Assembly: GCA_000432335.1 (NCBI GenBank)
Contig: HF995384.1
Location: forward strand, 53,671-59,184
Length of the DNA stretch: 5,514 bases
Direction of reading: 5' to 3'
Source: Firmicutes bacterium CAG:646
GTDB taxonomy: Bacteria; Bacillota; Clostridia; Lachnospirales; Lachnospiraceae
In this document: piece after piece, positions 1 through 5,514 of the stretch
Numbering within the stretch: position 1 is the first letter of the stretch
Layout of the letters: every line of letters starts with the position of its first letter
Translations under genes and position numbers: made by a program
Notes under the pieces: generated by a model
The model's input: only the letters and a program-made list of their open reading frames with translations
What the model was told of the DNA's origin: nothing
Databases searched by the model: none

Positions 1-1272
1 TTTTACCGCCAGAGGAGGATCCTCTTCTATCGCTTTTTCAATAAGCGCATGGAGATCTTCCAATCCATCCAACTGTTCGTCGATTCGTTTCAGCAGTGGA
101 CTGGTAAAATTTTTCAAAAGATTTTTTATGTGAGGCAGCATGCCAAGAGACGTTTTAAAGGCAATCAGGTCCCGGGGATTGGCAGAACGGTAACTGATTC
201 TGCTCACCAGCCGTTCCAGATCATAGACAGGATTCAGATATTCTCTGATCTCTTCCCGCAGCATCGCCTGAAGATTCAGCTCTTCTATGGCATCCAGCCT
301 TTCATTGATCTCTTCTGCATCGATCAGCGGCTGCTCCACAAAGCTGCGAAGCATACGCGCTCCCATGGCGGTTTTTGTCTTATCCAACACCCACAGAAGA
401 GAGCCTCTTTTCTGCTTTTCTCTTAAAGTTTCCACAAGTTCCAGATTTCTCCGGCTGGAACTGTCAATAACCATGTATTTTTCTGTCACATAAGGGATGA
501 TCTTATTCATATGGACCAGAGCCGTTTTCTGAGTTTCCAGAAGATAACGGAACATGGCTCCGGCAGCGATCACACCGCTGTCATAGTCTCCCAGACCCAG
601 ACCTTCCAGAGAAGAAATATGAAAATGCTCCAGAAGCGTTTTATGGCACAGTTCATCTCCAAAATACCAGGAATCCAAAGCGGAGACAGAAATATGCATT
701 CTGTTTTTCAGATCGTCCACATCAATACCGCTGACCAGAAAAGCATCGTTACAGATAATTTCTGCAGGTGTAAACTTATTGATCTCATCCAGAAGCTTTC
801 TCGTCTTATCCACCTCTGTAACAAAACAGTCTCCGGTGGTTACATCCGAGACAGAGATTCCGTAATGATCTTCCATGCATACAATGGACATGAGATAATT
901 ATTTTTGCCCTCGTCCAAATCCTGCATGTTCAGGTTCGTTCCCGGAGTCACCACACGAGTGACTTCCCGCTTCACCATTCCTTTTGCCTGTTTGGGATCT
1001 TCTACCTGCTCGCAAATGGCAACCTTATACCCTTTTTCAATCAGTCTGTTTACGTAAGTTTCCGCCGCATGGAAAGGAACGCCGCACATGGGCGCCCGTT
1101 CCTCAAGACCGCAGTCCTTTCCCGTAAGAGTCAGTTCCAGTTCCCGGGATACGGTAACCGCATCCTCAAAAAACATCTCATAAAAATCTCCCAGACGGTA
1201 AAATAAAACACAGTCCTTATATTCTTCTTTCGTCTGCACATAGTGCTGCATCATTGGTGATAATGTACCCAA
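1..1272 (-). CDS. mutS: DNA mismatch repair protein MutS, N-terminal half (cut by the left window edge)
   Basis: MutS recognises mispaired or short unpaired bases and, with MutL, starts mismatch repair. The 424 visible codons, read directly, are uninterrupted. The mismatch-binding domain I covers about residues 5-120 and carries the GDFYEMF motif, with Phe30 and Glu32 matching the Phe-x-Glu pair that wedges into the mismatch; CEQ and TPGT signatures follow. The connector domain covers about 127-250. The core/lever region begins near 265 (IDSSSRRNLEL), then TAMGARMLRSFVEQPL near 300-316 and NPRDL at 365-369. The rest of the lever, the clamp and the Walker ATPase lie beyond the left edge; the family is usually about 850-900 residues. 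The TTG start at 1272 is chosen because AGGAAGG sits 8 bases upstream and the resulting GTLSPMMQHY start matches the usual N-terminus; ATG at 1254 has no ribosome binding site. It lies 18 bases after miaB, so co-transcription is likely. Confidence 0.97.
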   Translation of the reverse strand, partial: MGTLSPMMQHYVQTKEEYKDCVLFYRLGDFYEMFFEDAVTVSRELELTLTGKDCGLEERAPMCGVPFHAAETYVNRLIEKGYKVAICEQVEDPKQAKGMVKREVTRVVTPGTNLNMQDLDEGKNNYLMSIVCMEDHYGISVSDVTTGDCFVTEVDKTRKLLDEINKFTPAEIICNDAFLVSGIDVDDLKNRMHISVSALDSWYFGDELCHKTLLEHFHISSLEGLGLGDYDSGVIAAGAMFRYLLETQKTALVHMNKIIPYVTEKYMVIDSSSRRNLELVETLREKQKRGSLLWVLDKTKTAMGARMLRSFVEQPLIDAEEINERLDAIEELNLQAMLREEIREYLNPVYDLERLVSRISYRSANPRDLIAFKTSLGMLPHIKNLLKNFTSPLLKRIDEQLDGLEDLHALIEKAIEEDPPLAVK

Positions 1273-1280
1273 GCTTTCGT

Positions 1281-1287
1281 CCTTCCT
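1281..1287 (-). promoter_or_regulatory. Ribosome binding site deciding the TTG start of mutS
   Basis: On the minus strand the bases read AGGAAGG, 8 bases before the TTG at 1272-1270. The site lies wholly in the 18-base gap after the miaB stop. The in-frame ATG codons at 1254 and 1251 have no comparable purine-rich site at the right distance, which favours TTG. Confidence 0.75.
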
Positions 1288-1290
1288 CTC

Positions 1291-2727
1291 TTATACGGGC
1301 GTTCCCATATAATAAAATCCCTTGCATTCATCCAGATGTACCCGGCAGAATTTGCCGATCAGGGAAGCGTCCCCCGGAAAATGAACCAGCAGATTATTGG
1401 TCATTCTTCCAGAAACCAAATGACTATCCTGCTCATTCACGCCTTCCACAAGCACCTCCTGAACCGTTCCTTCAAACCGACTGGACATTTCTCTGGAAAT
1501 ATCCTGTACTAAAGTCAGAAGGCGGTCAAAACGATCTTTGACTACATCCTCGGGAATCTGATCTTCCATAGCGGCAGCAGGCGTTCCGGTACGTTTGGAA
1601 TATATAAAAGTAAAGGCGCTGTCATATCGCACTTTCCTTACCACATCCAAGGTCTCCTGAAAATCTTCTTCTGTTTCTCCCGGAAATCCCACGATAATAT
1701 CCGTAGTTAAAGAAATATCCGGGACTGCCCGGCGAATCTTATCCACAAGCTCCAGATAACTTTCTTTCGTATAGCGGCGGTTCATTTCCTTTAGAATCCG
1801 GCTGCTTCCTGACTGCAGGGGAAGATGAAGATGATTACAAATCTTCTTGCTCTCCGCCATCACCTGAATCAGCTCATCTGAGAGATCCTTCGGATGGGAA
1901 GTCATAAAACGAATCCTTTCCAGTCCGTCTATTTTTTCAATCTCTGTAAGCAGCTGGGCAAAAGTGATAGGATGTTCCAGATTTTTTCCATAAGAATTGA
2001 CATTCTGTCCCAGAAGCATCACTTCCACCACGCCGTCGTTTACTAACTGGCGGATTTCCGCCAAAATATCTTCGGGATTCCTGCTGCGTTCTCTTCCCCG
2101 AACATACGGAACAATACAATAACTGCAAAAATTATTGCATCCGAACATAATGTTCACCCCGGATTTGAAAGCATATTTTCTGTCTACCGGAAGATTTTCC
2201 ACGATCTGGGTGGTATCCTTCCAGATATCAATGATCATTCGATCGGAATCCATCGCCCGGCACAGCAACTCGCCAAATTTGAAAATATTATGCGTTCCAA
2301 AAATCAAATCCACAAAACGATAGCTCTTCTTTAACTTTTCCACCACATGAGGCTCCTGCATCATACAACCGCAGAGCGCGATCATCATATGCGGTTTTTT
2401 CTTTTTGATATTTCCCAGATATCCCAGGCGACCATACACCCTCTGATTGGCATTTTCCCGAACAGTACAGGTGTTATAGATCACAAAATCTGCGTCTTCC
2501 TCCCGCTCTGTTTTCTCGTACCCTATTTTTTCCAGAACCCCCTCCAGCTTTTCCGAATCCCGGGCATTCATCTGGCAGCCAAAAGTTGTCACACAAAATG
2601 TCAGCGGATGCCCCACCTCTGCCTCTTTTTGCAGCCGTTTTTTCTTTGCCTGTTCCATAAAAAAATACTGGCGTTCTGCCTCCGTAAGCTCCGCAGATGG
2701 CTCCTGCATATATGTAAATTCTTCCAT
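1291..2727 (-). CDS. miaB: tRNA-2-methylthio-N6-dimethylallyladenosine synthase (MiaB)
   Basis: This radical-SAM methylthiotransferase adds a methylthio group to C2 of i6A37 in tRNAs reading UNN codons, using S-adenosylmethionine and two iron-sulfur clusters in the cytoplasm. The 478 residues are full length. The N-terminal methylthiotransferase domain (about 41-160) has the auxiliary-cluster cysteines C51 (TFGCQMN), C87 (NTCTVREN) and C121 (CGCMMQ). The radical-SAM CxxxCxxC motif is C197-C201-C204, followed by PYVRGRERSR, LLGQNVNSYG, HLPLQSGS and TTDIIVGFPGET. A TRAM RNA-binding domain covers about 415-478. An approximately 40-residue charged extension precedes the first domain; Bacillus YmcB also has one, so this is normal in Firmicutes. 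These signatures favour MiaB over the paralogues MtaB and RimO. The ATG start has AGGAG 5 bases upstream. mutS follows 18 bases later, and a promoter lies just upstream in the spacer. The i6A substrate is made by MiaA, not encoded here. Confidence 0.97.
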   Translation of the reverse strand: MEEFTYMQEPSAELTEAERQYFFMEQAKKKRLQKEAEVGHPLTFCVTTFGCQMNARDSEKLEGVLEKIGYEKTEREEDADFVIYNTCTVRENANQRVYGRLGYLGNIKKKKPHMMIALCGCMMQEPHVVEKLKKSYRFVDLIFGTHNIFKFGELLCRAMDSDRMIIDIWKDTTQIVENLPVDRKYAFKSGVNIMFGCNNFCSYCIVPYVRGRERSRNPEDILAEIRQLVNDGVVEVMLLGQNVNSYGKNLEHPITFAQLLTEIEKIDGLERIRFMTSHPKDLSDELIQVMAESKKICNHLHLPLQSGSSRILKEMNRRYTKESYLELVDKIRRAVPDISLTTDIIVGFPGETEEDFQETLDVVRKVRYDSAFTFIYSKRTGTPAAAMEDQIPEDVVKDRFDRLLTLVQDISREMSSRFEGTVQEVLVEGVNEQDSHLVSGRMTNNLLVHFPGDASLIGKFCRVHLDECKGFYYMGTPV

Positions 2728-2782
2728 AAGTTCTCCTTTTCGTAAAAACTTCTTTGCATTTTATCAAAATATACCATCTTGC

Positions 2783-2811
2783 ATTATACCAATCTGCCTG
2801 CCTACTTTCAA
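2783..2811 (-). promoter_or_regulatory. Predicted sigma-A promoter for miaB-mutS, extended -10 type
   Basis: Read on the minus strand, TTGAAA (2811-2806) is followed by a 17-base spacer and a perfect TATAAT (2788-2783), with the extended element TGn immediately before the -10 box. The optimal spacing and the extended element make this a strong candidate. The -35 box contains the TGA stop of the upstream peptidase gene. Transcription would start near 2776, giving a leader of about 50 bases before the miaB ATG. A weaker second -10-like element, TGATAAAAT, ends at 2758 but has no good -35 box. No experimental evidence is available. Confidence 0.7.
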
Positions 2812-3692
2812 GTTTTATTAATAATTTCCAGCGGAAGGGTATGAATTTCCTGATATGTTTTCTCCTGATAAGACGGATCCAACGGAAAACCTGCCGTCTC
2901 TTCCACCGTCTCCACAGTGATCGCCGGTTTTTGCAAAAGTTCCGAATAATAATTTACCGGAGTGCCTCCATTGAGACGGGACATATACTCTTCTTCCCGC
3001 TTTCCGATACTGTAATCGGAAAGTTTCTGCATATATCTTGCCAATTTATGATTTCGCTGGTTATAGGAAAAAGGCATCGCCTGACGGTAATAATAAATAA
3101 TCCGGCCTCTGGAATGAAAATCTATGTAACCCACAGTCTCATACTCTTCAAATACTTTCATGAGCGCTCTGGTTTCATTTTCGCTGGCGGGATATTCCCC
3201 CAACTGCTGCTGTATGTAAGATTTGCACGGAAAATTTCTGTTGATATCTACGCCTCTGGCATTGTATTTCCAATGTTCTGCTCCAATCCCCCGCATTTTG
3301 CACAACTGACGGAGAATCGGGTTGCGAATGGAGTCAAAACCTCTGAGAGCCGTCTCATAACCATCCGGATTGACTAAAGGCAGAATACAGAGCGAACATT
3401 TATTCAAAAGCTCCTTTACAGGATAATGATCGATCTCCGCATCATCTGCATAAGCCTGACAATATTCTTCTGCCAGTTTCGTAAGAAGTACCGGATTCAC
3501 TGATTCCCTTCCATGAAGCCCGGCTGTCAGTACCAGAGCATTCATTCCAAGACCAATACGGATCATGGGAATATCCCGCTCGTCATGACTTGTCCCCACG
3601 ATACGGCTGGTAGTAAATTCCGTGTATGTCTGAGATAATTCCCTGATATCCCGAAAAATTTCATCATAATAGTAATGTTTGTTAAGCACCAT
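2808..3692 (-). CDS. M14-family zinc peptidase (carboxypeptidase / gamma-D-glutamyl-diaminoacid peptidase-like)
   Basis: This is a metallopeptidase of the M14 (carboxypeptidase A) fold, 294 residues, essentially just the catalytic domain. The zinc ligands are visible: H60 and E63 in LHGRES, and H193 in DFHSRGR. Substrate-binding motifs are VNPDG (107-111) and DINRNFP (149-155, with R152). The catalytic glutamate is most likely E261 in ITVET. All key residues are present, so it should be active. Bacterial relatives of this size include MpaA-like and ENP1-like enzymes that split the gamma-D-Glu to diaminopimelate bond of cell-wall peptides; assigning that substrate here is inference. No signal peptide or membrane segment follows the chosen start, which suggests a cytoplasmic enzyme acting on imported or recycled peptides. 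The ATG has AGGAGG 9 bases upstream. It lies between proA and miaB, with a candidate promoter of its own. Exact specificity cannot be read from the sequence. Confidence 0.9.
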   Translation of the reverse strand: MVLNKHYYYDEIFRDIRELSQTYTEFTTSRIVGTSHDERDIPMIRIGLGMNALVLTAGLHGRESVNPVLLTKLAEEYCQAYADDAEIDHYPVKELLNKCSLCILPLVNPDGYETALRGFDSIRNPILRQLCKMRGIGAEHWKYNARGVDINRNFPCKSYIQQQLGEYPASENETRALMKVFEEYETVGYIDFHSRGRIIYYYRQAMPFSYNQRNHKLARYMQKLSDYSIGKREEEYMSRLNGGTPVNYYSELLQKPAITVETVEETAGFPLDPSYQEKTYQEIHTLPLEIINKT

Positions 3693-3701
3693 TTTCTGGT
3701 T

Positions 3702-3707
3702 CCTCCT
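3702..3707 (-). promoter_or_regulatory. Ribosome binding site of the M14 peptidase gene
   Basis: A perfect AGGAGG on the minus strand lies 9 bases before the ATG at 3692. It decides the start, because the reading frame stays open upstream for a further 60 codons, back to the proA stop, without any ATG, GTG or TTG. Confidence 0.8.
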
Positions 3708-3784
3708 TTTGCAGTTTCTTTGTATGTATCTATATGCAAAGATGAGAAAAATAGAACCCGAAAATAAAAAGAAAGAACCGTCGC

Positions 3785-3814
3785 ATTCTATACATATTCC
3801 GAAATATATATCAA
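3785..3814 (-). promoter_or_regulatory. Candidate promoter for the M14 peptidase gene
   Basis: Read on the minus strand, TTGATA (3814-3809) precedes two overlapping -10-like hexamers: TATAGA (3792-3787) at a 16-base spacing and TAGAAT (3790-3785) at an 18-base spacing. Neither is perfect and the surroundings are AT-rich, so chance matches are possible. It is nevertheless the best promoter-like arrangement in the 180-base spacer, and it would give a leader of roughly 85-90 bases before the ATG. It lies on the imperfect palindrome at 3795-3826. Confidence 0.4.
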
Positions 3815-3826
3815 TATTTCTGAATA
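3795..3826. repeat. Imperfect 13-base inverted repeat with a 6-base centre
   Basis: On the minus strand the left arm TATTCAGAAATAT and right arm ATATTTCGGAATA are complementary at 12 of 13 positions, with one A/G mismatch, around the 6-base centre TGATAT. No T-run follows on either strand, so it does not look like an intrinsic terminator. It covers the candidate -35 box and most of the spacer of the promoter upstream of the M14 gene, so it could be an operator for a dimeric regulator or a weak RNA hairpin. AT-richness makes a chance palindrome possible. Confidence 0.5.
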
Positions 3827-3872
3827 ATCTTGAACGCGACAGCCCCCAGAATATTCGTTGCCTTGTTAAACT

Positions 3873-5120
3873 TTAAGAACGGATCTGACCATTTCCATAA
3901 ATAATGTATTTGGTAGTCGTAAGAGCCAGCAGTCCCATAGGTCCCCGGGCATGAAGTTTTTGTGTGCTGATACCAATTTCCGCACCGTACCCGAACTCAA
4001 ACCCATCGGTGAAGCGGGTGGAAGCATTCACATAGACGCAGGCAGCGTCCACCTCATCCAGAAACTTCTGGGCATGGGTATAGTTTTCGGTGATGATTGC
4101 TTCCGAATGACCGGTATTGTAGTGATTGATATGAGCAATCGCCTCCTCTACAGAGGAAACCGTTTTGATAGAAAGAATATAGTCCAGATATTCTTTTCCC
4201 CAGTCTTCTTCCGATGCAGGTACCGCCTCTTTGACCAGCCGCTGTACTTCTTCATCTCCGCGAAGTTCCACCTGTTTTTCTGTCAATCGTTTTGCCAGCG
4301 CAGGAAGCAGTTTTTCCGCTACCTTTTTATGTACCAGCAACGATTCACAGGCATTGCACACACCTACTCGCTGAGTTTTTGCATTAAGGATAATCTCTGC
4401 TGCCATGGTGAGATCTGCCGTCTCATCCACATAGATATGACAATTTCCCGTACCTGTCTCTATCACTGGAATCGTACTGTTTTCTACTACCGCCCGAATC
4501 AGTCCTGCGCCGCCCCGGGGGATCAGCACATCCACATATGCGTTCAATTTCATAAAAGCAGAAGCAGTTTCGCGGGAAGTGTCTTCGATGAGAAGAAGAG
4601 CATCCGGTTCTACCCCCTGATCTTTCAGCGTTGCCCGCAGACAGTGGACGATCGCCTGATTGGAATGGATGGCGTCGCTTCCCCCTTTTAAGATTGCAAC
4701 ATTTCCCGTTTTAAAGCACAGACCAAAGGCATCCGCCGTCACATTGGGCCGCGCCTCATAGATGATCCCCACCACACCCAGGGGAACTCGTTTTTGACCG
4801 ATCAACAAACCGTTCGGTCTCTTTTTCATGCCGATAACCTCTCCAACAGGATCTTCCAGATCAGCAACCTGGCAAAGTCCCTCGCCAATACCGGCAATCC
4901 GCTCCCTGGTCAGTAACAATCTGTCCAAAAGCCCCTCCGACATTCCATTTTTTCGTCCCTGCTCCATATCTTTTTCGTTTGCCCTTAAAATTTCTTCTGC
5001 ATGGGCGGAAAGATCAGCGGCAGCCTGGCGAAGAATCTGATTCTTTCTGGCAGTTTCCAGAAGACGGATATTCTCTTTGGCAGCCTTTGCTTTTTTTCCA
5101 ATCTGTATCAGGTATTCCAT
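3873..5120 (-). CDS. proA: Gamma-glutamyl phosphate reductase (glutamate-5-semialdehyde dehydrogenase)
   Basis: ProA catalyses the second step of proline synthesis from glutamate: NADPH-dependent reduction of gamma-glutamyl phosphate (made by ProB) to glutamate-5-semialdehyde, which cyclises and is reduced by ProC. The 415 residues are a normal full length for this aldehyde-dehydrogenase-fold enzyme. Visible signatures are VPLGVVGIIYEARPNVTAD (112-130), the nucleotide-site region FKTGNVAILKGG (136-147), IPRGGAGLI (200-208), ETGTGNCHIYVD (221-232), the catalytic cysteine C255 in RVGVCNACES, the ProA family signature V321-I342 with NTGHSEAI, and NASTRFTDGFEFGYGAEIGIST (365-386). The ATG start has GGAGGT 8 bases upstream. 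It follows the cyclo-ligase by 22 bases, implying one transcript. proB is not in the window and may lie upstream, beyond the right edge; this is inference. No terminator is visible after its stop. Confidence 0.97.
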   Translation of the reverse strand: MEYLIQIGKKAKAAKENIRLLETARKNQILRQAAADLSAHAEEILRANEKDMEQGRKNGMSEGLLDRLLLTRERIAGIGEGLCQVADLEDPVGEVIGMKKRPNGLLIGQKRVPLGVVGIIYEARPNVTADAFGLCFKTGNVAILKGGSDAIHSNQAIVHCLRATLKDQGVEPDALLLIEDTSRETASAFMKLNAYVDVLIPRGGAGLIRAVVENSTIPVIETGTGNCHIYVDETADLTMAAEIILNAKTQRVGVCNACESLLVHKKVAEKLLPALAKRLTEKQVELRGDEEVQRLVKEAVPASEEDWGKEYLDYILSIKTVSSVEEAIAHINHYNTGHSEAIITENYTHAQKFLDEVDAACVYVNASTRFTDGFEFGYGAEIGISTQKLHARGPMGLLALTTTKYIIYGNGQIRS

Positions 5121-5128
5121 GAAAATGC

Positions 5129-5134
5129 ACCTCC
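5129..5134 (-). promoter_or_regulatory. Ribosome binding site of proA
   Basis: GGAGGT on the minus strand lies 8 bases before the proA ATG at 5120. It sits inside the 22-base gap after the cyclo-ligase stop, which leaves no room for a promoter and supports co-transcription of the two genes. Confidence 0.75.
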
Positions 5135-5142
5135 CTCATCCA

Positions 5143-5514
5143 TCAGGTATAATATGTTTTCTCAGTGATCAGAAGATCCGGTACGATGTCCGTAGGTTCT
5201 GTGGGTACCTCGGCAAACATCTGAAATTCAAAAGCCACGGCAACTTTATAAAATCCAGAATGCTTTTGCAGATAACGGTCATAAAAACCGCCTCCATACC
5301 CGATCCGATGACAGTCTTTGTCAAAAGCGACCCCTGGCATAAGCAGCAGACCTTCTTCTGCTATTGCTTCCGGCAGACCGTCTTTCGGTTCTAAAATCCC
5401 AAAATATCCCGGAGCAAGATCATCACGGGAAAAAATCTCATAAAAAACCATTTCCTGCCCTTCTACTCTTGGAGCAGCAACCCGTTTTCCCAAACGCAGC
5501 GCCTCATCCATAAT
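5143..5514 (-). CDS. 5-formyltetrahydrofolate cyclo-ligase, C-terminal part (cut by the right window edge)
   Basis: 5-formyltetrahydrofolate cyclo-ligase (5,10-methenyltetrahydrofolate synthetase) uses ATP to convert 5-formyl-THF to 5,10-methenyl-THF, returning this storage or inhibitory folate to one-carbon metabolism. The 123 visible codons end in TGA at 5145-5143; the family is typically about 180-200 residues, so roughly the first third is outside the window. Counting from the Met at 5511, visible signatures are GKRVAAPRV (8-16), YFGILEPK (36-43), LLMPGVAFDK (56-65), the family's diagnostic ATP/substrate loop RIGYGGGFYDRYL (69-81), VAVAFEFQM (90-98) and the C-terminal DIVPDLLITEK (108-118). 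The Met at 5511 is almost certainly internal, because the frame stays open to the window edge and conserved N-terminal sequence is missing. proA follows after 22 bases. No gene symbol is assigned because naming differs among bacteria (ygfA, yqgN, fau). Confidence 0.93.
   Translation of the reverse strand: MMDEALRLGKRVAAPRVEGQEMVFYEIFSRDDLAPGYFGILEPKDGLPEAIAEEGLLLMPGVAFDKDCHRIGYGGGFYDRYLQKHSGFYKVAVAFEFQMFAEVPTEPTDIVPDLLITEKTYYT

Noticed and set aside
511..1206. Long plus-strand open frame of 231 codons
   Set aside because: It lies entirely antisense to mutS, which is unmistakable codon by codon; the translated product has no recognisable family features.
2474..2767. Minus-strand open frame of 97 codons overlapping the start of miaB
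   Set aside because: It overlaps the well-supported miaB frame out of phase, and its product is a frame-shifted shadow of MiaB.
2754..3377. Plus-strand open frame of 207 codons
   Set aside because: Antisense to the M14 peptidase gene, with no ribosome binding site and no family motif.
3840..3872. Possible terminator just after proA around the GGGGGC run
   Set aside because: Only about a 4-base stem can be formed, and no T-run follows.
3813..3875. Minus-strand text after the proA stop reading KFNKATNILGAVAFKIIQKY in another frame, protein-like at first sight
   Set aside because: I found no start codon in that frame near the end of proA, and the stretch ends at a TGA after about 20 codons. 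Chance is the simplest explanation.
3679..3876. Small plus-strand open frame in the proA to M14 spacer with a hydrophobic N-terminus
   Set aside because: It starts at TTG inside the antisense of the M14 gene with no ribosome binding site, and its Phe/Leu richness follows from the T-rich DNA. I do not regard it as a gene.
3951..4691. Plus-strand open frame of 246 codons
   Set aside because: Antisense to proA, whose catalytic and family motifs are all present; the plus-strand product is Phe/Cys/Arg-rich shadow text.
1..5514. Search for RNA genes, CRISPR-like repeats, insertion sequence ends, attachment sites and phage remnants
   Set aside because: None seen. About 94% of the window is covered by five intact or edge-cut housekeeping genes, and the four spacers (18, 80, 180 and 22 bases) are too short or lack such structure.

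Overview
The window reads as ordinary chromosomal housekeeping DNA from a moderate-GC Gram-positive bacterium. It is probably a clostridial Firmicute, most likely of the Lachnospiraceae type. That placement rests on the character of the proteins (MutS, MiaB with a Firmicutes-style N-terminal extension, ProA), strong AGGAGG-type ribosome binding sites and AT-rich spacers; no database search was possible.

Every gene lies on the minus strand, so transcription runs from right to left. In that order they are: the C-terminal two thirds or so of 5-formyltetrahydrofolate cyclo-ligase (5514-5143, its start beyond the window); gamma-glutamyl phosphate reductase ProA (5120-3873); a 180-base spacer; a zinc peptidase of the M14 carboxypeptidase family (3692-2808); an 80-base spacer; the tRNA methylthiotransferase MiaB (2727-1291); and the N-terminal half of the mismatch-repair protein MutS (1272-1, continuing beyond the left edge). 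I read mutS codon by codon; it is intact over all 424 visible codons and starts at TTG.

The spacing suggests up to three transcription units. The cyclo-ligase and proA are 22 bases apart and are probably co-transcribed. The peptidase follows proA after a spacer with a candidate promoter lying on an imperfect 32-base palindrome. miaB and mutS, 18 bases apart, share a good extended -10 promoter whose -35 box overlaps the peptidase stop codon. I found no convincing intrinsic terminator, so read-through across all five genes is possible.

The genes serve one-carbon folate salvage, proline synthesis, peptide (possibly cell-wall peptide) hydrolysis, tRNA modification and DNA mismatch repair. I see no RNA gene, mobile element, CRISPR array or phage remnant, and no sign of a novel multi-gene system. 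The points worth a second look are the spacer upstream of the peptidase and the role of the peptidase itself. The long plus-strand open frames are antisense shadows of these genes.
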